Assembly: GCA_000151295.1 (NCBI GenBank)
Contig: GG745344.1
Location: 355,647-419,646, forward strand
From: Allomyces macrogynus ATCC 38327
Taxonomy: Eukaryota > Blastocladiomycota > Blastocladiomycetes > Blastocladiales > Blastocladiaceae
Length of the DNA stretch: 64,000 bases
Direction of reading: 5' to 3'
Part shown: one piece after another, positions 56,939-64,000 of the stretch
Numbering within the stretch: position 1 is the first letter of the stretch
Layout: the number at the start of each line of letters is the position of its first letter
Notes under the pieces: model-generated
What the model was told of the DNA's origin: nothing
Database searches by the model: none
The model's input: only the letters and a program-made list of their open reading frames with translations
Made by a program: the position numbers and the translations under genes

Positions 56939-58729
56939 TCATGCCCAGGATGGCCTGGAAATCGGCACCATTGAGCAGGTAAAGAATTTGTGCGAGATGA
57001 ACTTTATGACTTGCACATCAAGCCAAACGCCCTTGGTCAGAGCACAGGTCTGGCCATCTGCAAGAACACAGTCGACTTGAACATTGACTTGAATGTCAAC
57101 AGTCTTGGATTTGCTGGTGCATTTCAGGATTGACAAGTTGAGAAAGTTGGCACCAGCACCACAATCAATCTTGGCGCAAAGTTGAGCTTGCTGTGGGCCA
57201 AGCAAGGCCATGTGCAACAATACTAAGTGCATTTGTGCTGAGCCAAGTGAAATGTGCTGAGGTGTTGTGTCATCAGAGCATTCAGAATCGTCAGTTTCAA
57301 TCTGCATCAGAACATTATTGACAACCTTGTACACACCATCTTCAATGCCAGCAGTTGCAACCTTGACCTTCTTCCCATGTGACTTGATGCAGGTGAGTAG
57401 GTCCACTGGGCAACCATTGTAGCGACCACAGCAAGGGTTACCGCCTTGCGAGAGACACTGCAAGTTGCTGTGTGACATGGTCATATGGTACAAGCATCTG
57501 TACAAGTTGACAATGTTGTTGTGGTCAAAGTTGCCACTTGGTGTGCAGTCAGACTGCTGGCATGGTGAACCGAATCGAGTGCATTGGTTGCCAAAGTTGT
57601 TGTGGTACATCAGCTGTGGCTTCAGAGCCACCAGGTCAATGTCCATGGGGTCATCCAGCCCCATGGTGTGGCCAATCAAGTGTGCTTTGAGCAATGCCTG
57701 GACGATCTCCTGGTGCATCAAGTGTTCACGTCTGTTGCCTGCCTTCTGGACCTGGCTGAGAGTGTGGGCCAATTCTTCATGAGCTTGAGAGTTAACGCGT
57801 CCATGCAACAGGTGGAAGTACTCAGCATCAGTCATGTTGCTGACATGGCTGGCATGCTCATCAAATTGTGTCAAGAATTTGAATGGGGTCATCTTGCCCT
57901 GCTGCAACCATTCGAGTGCCTTGTACAAGTCAGTGCCAATCATCAAGGGCACAAAGTAAGTGCAGAGCGTGCTGATGACCTCAGTCCAGTGCATTGTTAG
58001 AATAGGCTGCACCATGTGCCACCAAAACACAATCGCCTCACTGGAAAGTTGCCCAATAACAAATCAGATCTTGTCTTGTTTAGACCAGCCACAACTGTCG
58101 AGGTAGAGTTCAAGCTTGAGCTGGAAAGTGTCCAGAGCACCAATGTTGTGAGAGCCATCAAACATTGGCTTGTCCATGGCCTGTTGGACTGAGATTGAGT
58201 GATCTTGACTGGCGACAGCAGCTGTGGCAGTTTCAGCAGCAACATGAGTGGCAGTGGCACCCATGCTCATCCAGATAGACTGCACTGCCACATTTGCAAT
58301 GGATTCATGCAGCTTGGTGAGCATTCCATCATGCAAGACTTGCCAATAGCTCTTTTCCTTGACAGCATTATTGACAAATGCAACATGGGTATTGTTGGTG
58401 GCATCAAGCTGGACTGACGAAATTGAGGTAGTGGCTGTTGTGCCAGAGCATTCCTCAATGAACACATCGTATCCAGAGACAGTTGTGCCTGCGTAACATG
58501 GCACGAGAATGAGAAATCGTTGTGAAGAAGAAGAAGCCTTGGGCAGCATTGTTGTGTTGAGGTATGTGTGTGAATTGAGTGTCAAGAGAGAGGGCACCAT
58601 GAAGGCAAGAGATTCATTGTGGATGCAGAGGAAAGCACAAGGGTGTAGTGAAGGTGGTGGAGCTGTGAAGGCTTGAGGTGCAGACTGAGCAGCTGTGTGC
58701 GAGGAGTTGTCATGAACAGACGCTGCCAA
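56939..58729 (-). pseudogene. Gag-protease region of the Ty3/gypsy element
   Basis: A single frame broken by a TGA at 58066-58064. The 5' part is Ala/Ser/Thr-rich with no clear ATG near the PBS. The middle (HMVQPILTMHWTEVISTL and following) resembles retrotransposon gag. A His/Cys-rich segment (CLYHMTMSHSNLQC) may be a degenerate zinc knuckle. The protease active site reads KIDCGAGANFLNLS; DSGA or DTGA is expected, so the Ser/Thr is replaced by Cys. The frame stops at 56939 and the pol frame begins about 400 bp further on in another frame. Confidence 0.75.
58717..58728 (-). other. Primer binding site of the Ty3/gypsy element
   Basis: On the minus strand, three bases after the 5' LTR, the sequence reads TGGCAGCGTCTG. 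It begins with TGG, as expected for pairing with a tRNA 3' CCA end, and is one base from the TGGTAGCG of initiator-tRNA-Met primed elements. The tRNA identity is inference. Confidence 0.7.
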
Positions 58730-58731
58730 AA

Positions 58732-58882
58732 TGATATGGTGTCAAGTGTGGAACAAGCCTGTCATACCCAGAGGTACGTTTGGGCGTTTATATACATGGA
58801 ATGACAAACGGGAATCAACAACAACAACAACAACAACAACAGGTATGCAAAGGAGCCATTCGGGTAGCTCTGCTTCACATCA
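58732..58882 (-). repeat. 5' LTR (151 bp) of the Ty3/gypsy element
   Basis: Direct repeat of 53575-53716. It includes the element TATA box (rc of TTTATATACA near 58788-58797) and a CAA microsatellite near 58816-58842 that is longer than in the 3' LTR. Confidence 0.92.
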
Positions 58883-59028
58883 GTCAGACAGTATCACATT
58901 GTCCATTCAAACGCCCTGTGCAAAAGCTCATTCATACAAATCTACATCCTTGATCGTGGTGGCGGCAATAAAAGATGACCATCCAACAGTGGGACCCAAC
59001 AAGCGTCCATGGCCAGCCTTCGTGCGCT

Positions 59029-59799
59029 CTACGACTGGTCGGCTGCACGCGACGCTGCAAACGCGGCCAGCGACTCGACGAGCGCGCGCCCTCCCTCCTT
59101 GTCGGCGGACGGCAACGTCGCCCAGTACGGCCACGCGAACCCCTTTTCGTCGTTGCCGAGGTCGGGCCACTGCGCGACCAACGCGCGCCAGACCACATCA
59201 AACACAACATCGTTGCCATTGCGCGCGAGGTGCAGGCCGTCGGCAATGAACAGGTTCGCAGCGCCGTCCTTGGTCGCATCAAACACGTCGGCGAGCGCCC
59301 ACCCGCTCTCTGCCGCCACCGCGCGCCCCGCGGCCGCGTACTGCGCGAGCCCCGCCACCGTGCGGATCGAGTGCGGGAACACCTTTTGAATGCCCGGCTC
59401 GTGCACGCCCGGCGGGGTCACGACAATCCGCGCGCGCACCGACGGGTACTTTGCATCGAGGTGCGCGAGAATCGCGGCCAGGTTGGTGCGGTACTGTGCG
59501 ACGGGCACGTGCTGCGTTGCGCCCGGGACAGCAGCGTCGTTGGCACCGAGAAAGACGACGAGCGCGTCGGCGTGCGCGGGCAGGGCCAGGTGCGGCAGCA
59601 GCGCGCGATACGAGGCCGACGTGTACCCGGACGCACCGCGGTTGACAATGTCGGCGCGGCCAATCAGTTTGGCGGCGAGCGATGCAGCCCAACCGTACAG
59701 CGACGGGTCGAATGCGAACTGCGTCAACGAGTCGCCGCAGAGCAGGATCGTCGGCAGCACGCGCGGTGCACCGGGTGCGGGAGTGCTGTTGGGCGACAT
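59029..59799 (-). CDS. IAH1: SGNH/GDSL hydrolase, isoamyl acetate-hydrolysing esterase type
   Basis: 256 aa, single exon, ATG at 59799. It belongs to the SGNH fold of small esterases; in yeast Iah1 hydrolyses isoamyl acetate and related acetate esters. Block I is LLCGDSLTQF with nucleophile Ser24, the oxyanion Gly lies in NRGASGYTS, block III is FLGANDAA, and block V is ADGLHLARNG (Asp and His of the triad). Spacing and length match IAH1 homologues (about 240-260 aa). No signal peptide is apparent, so it is probably cytosolic. GC-rich host composition resumes here, right after the retrotransposon island. Divergent from the LAMMER kinase gene. Confidence 0.93.
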   Translation of the reverse strand: MSPNSTPAPGAPRVLPTILLCGDSLTQFAFDPSLYGWAASLAAKLIGRADIVNRGASGYTSASYRALLPHLALPAHADALVVFLGANDAAVPGATQHVPVAQYRTNLAAILAHLDAKYPSVRARIVVTPPGVHEPGIQKVFPHSIRTVAGLAQYAAAGRAVAAESGWALADVFDATKDGAANLFIADGLHLARNGNDVVFDVVWRALVAQWPDLGNDEKGFAWPYWATLPSADKEGGRALVESLAAFAASRAADQS

Positions 59800-61778
59800 G
59801 CTGGCAGTGCTTGAACGCGTTGGGATGGATGACGAGTAAGTAAACGCGACGGTGGTCTGGTGCTGCGAGAGATGGCGCCGATTTCACAAACGTCGGCGCG
59901 TCGGTCGCTCCCCCACTCATCTGCTGCCGTTCTTCCTCTCCTGCCACGCCCGTCCTCGTCGTCGCTGGTCGATCGCTATCATTCAGGGCGCGTTGCGGCA
60001 CCACGGGCTAACGGTCGCGTTCCACGCTCGTTCACAGGTCATTGTGCTGGATCGAAGCGTGGTTGATTCCATCTACTCCACTTGCGAGCCAAGTCATCCA
60101 CACCTAGTTCTCACTCCGCGATCGTCCTCAAAATCCAGTGCCGCCGCTTCTCGGCTCGCACCGTTCTCGTTCTCGTTCCTGGCGCCCTTTCGCTCCACTT
60201 GCGCATAGATTGTGCAGCCCTTTGTGTTCTCCATTCACCGCCCCTGAAAGGAGCTTATAGTTGCTCATTCCAAAATATACTGAAAGGAGCCAGGACCAGG
60301 GTTGATGCACCGGAGCACTGCGCCCCCCCACCATCAACGGCCCGTGTTTCCTGGGCACGCGTACAGCAACCGCGGCATTCATTTTACTTATCGCGACCAC
60401 CGTCGAACCATGTTGCGTGCGGACGCATAGCGAGCGGCGCCGCCTCCACCGCGCCTCTTCGTCCCAGACGTCGTTGGGCGACAATGTCGCGAAAGTGGGG
60501 GGGATCATGGCGAGGTTCCCTGAAACGTCGTGGTGGATCGCACGTAAAAGAGCGTCACGACACGTGCGAGGAGGAGGAGGCGAGAGAGACAGCTGGCTCG
60601 CGATCCGGACGGATGCGATTTTGCGGCCTTTGCGCGGCGCCTTCCTTGCTGAATGTGTTGATTTTGAGTTGGATTTTGGCGAGGCTGAAGCGTTTCCGGC
60701 GGCCCGGCCGGAGCGAAAAGGGGAGCTGCGCGCGTGTAGTGGGTGGCAGCGCGCAGAAGAACGGGACGGGCCTGGGCATGCGCACCACCACCGCCGCGGA
60801 CCCGAGACAGTGCTTCGGTCCCTCCACCGCGCGCCCAACCACTAAAAATGATGATGACCGTCGACCACCACCGCCGCGCCCCCACCGCGCCGCCGCCGCC
60901 GTTGCCGCCGTGACCGCTGCTCAGCGCGCCGCGCCTGCCACGCGCACCCCACCGCGTCCGCCTCGCGCGCGGGCCGCCCCGGCACTGGCCGTGCGCGCCC
61001 CCTTTCTGCTCGCCGATTCTCTCTTTGTTTCACGGACGGATCAAGTCCGCGCCCAGTCGCTCGTCAAGCTCGCCCGCCAAGCACGATCGCGCCGCGCGCA
61101 GGCCGCTGCTCGGGGCTGCTCGACTTGGACTTGGTCAGCATCTCCCGCCTGCGGTCAGCGGGCCGCTGCGTCTCCACCGCGCCCGCCGAGTTTGCCAAGC
61201 AGCGCGCCTCTCCCACACGCGCACTCGTCCATCCCGTCGGTCCGCCAAGTTTGTTGACGCGGTCGTGGTCGCAGTCGCACGCTTTGATTGGGGCGGGCAC
61301 CCACAACGGGCGTCGTCATTTGCGGGCAGGGCTGCCGCCGCCTCTGTTCGCGACCGATTCGATTCCCCTCTGCTCTCCGCTCGACGACGCAGTCGACGCA
61401 GACGACGGAGACGACGACGACGACCGACCGACTGACCGACCGACCAGGCAACGCGAGCAGTGTCTTGCGAGCCGTTTGGTTGCGCTTGACGTGGCAACGT
61501 GATCGTCGCGGTCGTTCGGACAAGACGGATTGGCGGTTGGTGACCAGCGTCGCTCGCTCGCCCGCTCGCTCCCGTGTCACCTTCACCAACAAGCAGAGCC
61601 ACCGCGCACGCGCACCAGCACTGGCGCCTGCTGCCGCCGCCGCCATCACCGCCGCCATCGCGCGCTCTTCCCGCCGCCGTGCCCCCCTGCTCGTCTCGGC
61701 TGCCACTGCCCGCATCGCGCCCTCGTGCCCGCGACCGACCGACCGACCGACCGACCGACTTTCTCCTTTTCTCTCTCC
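59800..61778. other. Divergent intergenic region between IAH1 and the LAMMER kinase gene
   Basis: About 2 kb without a supported gene; a 391-aa frame at 60082-61257 is low-complexity and lacks domains. An 11-base direct repeat CTGAAAGGAGC occurs at 60245 and 60281. GACC-type tetranucleotide runs lie at about 61420-61446 and 61733-61760, the second ending 19 bases before the kinase ATG, so it is probably in the 5'UTR or core promoter. Confidence 0.45.
61733..61760. repeat. (GACC)n tetranucleotide repeat before the LAMMER kinase start
   Basis: Six to seven GACC units directly upstream of the ATG at 61779. A related CGAC/GACC run lies near 61420-61446. Confidence 0.85.
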
Positions 61779-64000
61779 ATGGCGTCGGGCCACCGCTTCC
61801 TCCCGCACAGCTACCAACTGCCACCGCTGCCGCACGCACACTACGCCCCACCGAGGCCGCAGCACCCGCTCTACCCGCCGCTGCCCGCGCTCCACATCGC
61901 CGACCCCTACGCGCTCGCCGCACCGCACTCGCAGTACGCGCCCGGCCCGCAGGTCCCTATCCCCCCGCCCGTCCCTTCACCTGCGCCCGTCCAGCCCGTC
62001 GCCGCGCCCGTGGCCCCCGCGCCCGCGCCCTCGCGCCGCCGTCGCCGCCGCGCGGCCGCGTCGCCCGTGCCGACCTACGCCGTCGAGCATGTGCGCGCGC
62101 CCGACGGCTCGACGCGCGAAATTGTCGTCATCGACGGCGACGACGACCACGTCGGCATGATGACCGCCGCCACGTCCTCGTACGCGGGCGCCAACGCGCC
62201 GCCGCCCAGCAACCCCAACAACGCTCACCAGCACGCGGCCTACGCGGCAGCTGCTGCTACTGCTGCCGCCGCGGCCGCGAGCGCCAACGCGCCGCGGCCT
62301 CCTCCTGCGCAAGCGCCCGTTGCGGCGCCGCGACCACACCGCCCGCCCGTGCGCGCGAAGCCGCTGGCCCCGGCCGCGAACGCTCCTGCTCCAGCGCCCG
62401 CGCCGCACGCGCCGACGGTACCGCACGCGTACGCCGTGGATCCCGCCACAGAAATGTACCATCTCGCGCCCCCTCCGGTGCCCGCGACTCCCGCGGCCTC
62501 GGCGCCCGCCGACGTGGCCGCGCTCGGGTACCACGCGCACGCCGCGGCCGTGGCCGCGGCCACTGCCGCCGCATCCGCGCTGTCCTACCCGGGAGGCGCG
62601 AATCCCGCGCACGCGCCGGCCCCCGCATGGCCACCGACCGCCGCGTACGCGGCCGCTGCACCCGCGCCAGCGGGAATCCCACCGCCGGTGCTCCCGCTGC
62701 CGGCACCCGCGGGTCATTGCCCGCAGCGCTACCGGCCTCACCACCCGCAAAACGAAGGCGACGCGATCAGGCAGCTGCAGTGGCCGCGGCAGCGGCGGCG
62801 GCTGCCGCTGCCGCAGCGGTCACACACGTTGCGGCCCCGCCTGTCACGCCAGCGCACCCGCCGCCGCCGTACGACGACAAGGACGGGCATTATATCGTGC
62901 AGCCCAACGATATGCTGCAGGGCACTTGTACGTGTTTTGCTCTCGCGTTGTTGATGACGTGTTTGAGGTCGGAGACGGGCGCGGTGATCACAAAGGAACT
63001 GACCACGTGATGTTGTCCTCCCCGCTTATTTCTAGACGTGATCATGCGGCAGCTCGGGCAGGGCACCTTTGGCAAAGTCGCCGAGTGCGTCGACCAGCGC
63101 ACGGGCCAGCGCGTGGCCGTCAAGATTGTGCGCGCGATCCACAAGTACCTCGAGGCGTCGAAGGGCGAGATTCGCGTGCTCGAGACGCTGCGCAAGGCCG
63201 ACCCGGATAACCGGCACCAGTGCATTCAGCTGGTCACCGAGTTTGACTACCGCAACCACAAGTGCATGGTGTTCCCACTGCTCGGACCATCGCTGTTTGA
63301 TTTCCTCAAGGACAACCAGTTCCAGCCATTCACGCTCGCCGAAGTGCGCGAACTCGCCGTGCAATTGCTCGATTCAGTCGCGTTCTTGCACTCGCTCGAC
63401 ATTGTGCACACGGATTTGAAGCCCGAGAATATCCTGCTCATGTCGGCCGAGGCACGGCAAGTCGCGCCCCCGCTCGCGCACCACGTCTGTGTCTCGAAAC
63501 GCACGCAGCCCAAGCACTTCACGTCGCAAAAGCAGCTAAGGTCGCTCGAGATTCGCGTGATTGATTTCGGGTCGGCGACGTTTGAAAAGGAGTACCATTC
63601 GTCGGTCGTGTCGACGCGGCACTACCGCGCACCGGAAATCATTCTCGAGCTCGGGTGGTCCTACCCGTGCGACTCGTGGTCGGTCGGGTGCATTCTCGTG
63701 GAACTCTTGATTGGCGAGGCGCTGTTCCAGACCCACGAGAATCTCGAGCACTTGGCCATGATGGAACTGATCCTGGGCCCGTTCCCGGAAAGCACCGTGC
63801 GCCGATCGAAGCGCCGGTCGGCGTGGTTCACGAACACGGTCACGGTGAACACGGCCAACGTGCAGTTTGCCAAGGTCGCGTTCCCGAACGCCGAAACCAA
63901 GCGCGACGCCAAGGCGTTTGTCAAGTCGCTCAAGTCGCTGCGCGACATTATCATGCCGTCGCCCGCAGCCATGGCCGCAACGACCGCCGCCGCTGCCGTT
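61779..64000 (+). CDS. LAMMER (CLK-type) dual-specificity protein kinase (3' end beyond the window)
   Basis: CLK/LAMMER kinases phosphorylate SR splicing factors. The N-terminal 330 residues are Pro/Ala/His-rich low complexity. The kinase part begins with YDDKDGHYIVQPNDMLQG, a LAMMER hallmark. A 108-nt intron (62928-63035, GTACGT/TAG, phase 1) splits this from YVIMRQLGQGTFGKVAECVD (Gly-rich loop). Further motifs are VAVKIV (catalytic Lys), the family-typical HTDLKPENIL in place of HRD, VIDFGSAT (DFG), STRHYRAPE and EHLAMMELILGPFP (EHLAMMER with the final Arg replaced by Leu). The N-terminal frame (ATG 61779) and the frame entering the kinase domain differ by one base near 62710, so one frame change is needed. 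The gene continues off the right edge within the C-lobe. Confidence 0.88.

Larger units (their letters stand above)
53575..58882 (-). mobile_element. Ty3/gypsy LTR retrotransposon (decayed)
   Basis: A 5.3-kb element in minus orientation. It has two direct LTRs (58732-58882 as 5' LTR, 53575-53716 as 3' LTR), each bounded by TG...CA in its own orientation, plus a primer binding site and polypurine tract in the expected places. Internal order is gag, protease, reverse transcriptase, RNase H, integrase, which defines Ty3/gypsy. Coding frames carry stops and frame changes, and several catalytic residues are altered, so it looks inactive. The LTRs differ by about five substitutions plus a CAA-repeat length difference, so the insertion is not very recent. 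Five-base target duplications are not seen: the left flank is CTTGC and the right flank GTCAG. Confidence 0.92.

Noticed and set aside
60082..61257. 391-aa plus-strand frame upstream of the LAMMER kinase
   Set aside because: Low-complexity Arg/Ala/Pro text without domains, in a divergent promoter region; no splice or family evidence.

Overview
This is a nuclear window from a GC-rich eukaryote, most probably a zoosporic (flagellated) fungus of the Blastocladiomycota/chytrid grade; an Allomyces-like organism would fit. Genes carry short spliceosomal introns (mostly 63-115 nt). The window encodes a fungal-type trifunctional tRNA ligase (ligase-kinase-cyclic phosphodiesterase in one chain). It also has a long coiled-coil gene whose two ends and middle match CEP290, a ciliary transition-zone protein that non-flagellated fungi do not keep. 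The species assignment is inference.

Layout. 1-1.9 kb: minus-strand Ser/Pro/acidic protein running off the left edge. 3.7-5.6 kb: RPL7 (uL30) with a C/D-box snoRNA in its second intron. 5.6-10.1 kb: an AT-richer island with two decayed tandem copies of an F-box-like/leucine-rich-repeat family. 10.3-19.1 kb: tRNA ligase and a four-CBS protein (both minus), then TBCC and the cohesin acetyltransferase ECO1 (both plus). 21.9-29.3 kb: a dual-specificity phosphatase, a single-pass membrane protein, a small coiled-coil protein and a PCL/PHO80-like cyclin. 29.4-41.5 kb, all minus: CEP290-like, a short-chain dehydrogenase ending in a PTS1-like AKM, and cytosolic isoleucyl-tRNA synthetase. 42.5-51.1 kb: a bHLH transcription factor (minus) divergent from a large unrecognised protein (plus). 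51.2-58.9 kb: a second AT-richer island holding a 5'-truncated member of the same LRR family abutting a decayed Ty3/gypsy retrotransposon with both LTRs, PBS and PPT. 59.0-64 kb: an IAH1-type esterase (minus) and a LAMMER/CLK kinase (plus) running off the right edge.

The intact genes are housekeeping or regulatory: ribosome and rRNA modification, tRNA splicing and charging, tubulin folding, cohesion, cilium and signalling. They do not form a pathway cluster. Several gene pairs are divergent across about 0.2-2 kb and probably share promoter regions. Most splice junctions were placed by eye from consensus sites, reading phase and family alignment. Two genes (CEP290-like and the LAMMER kinase) need a one-base frame change, which may be an assembly error. 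The least-described items are the intron-hosted snoRNA, the lineage-specific F-box/LRR family, the insertion inside the tRNA ligase phosphodiesterase domain, and a cyclin with a split cyclin box and a hydrophobic tail.
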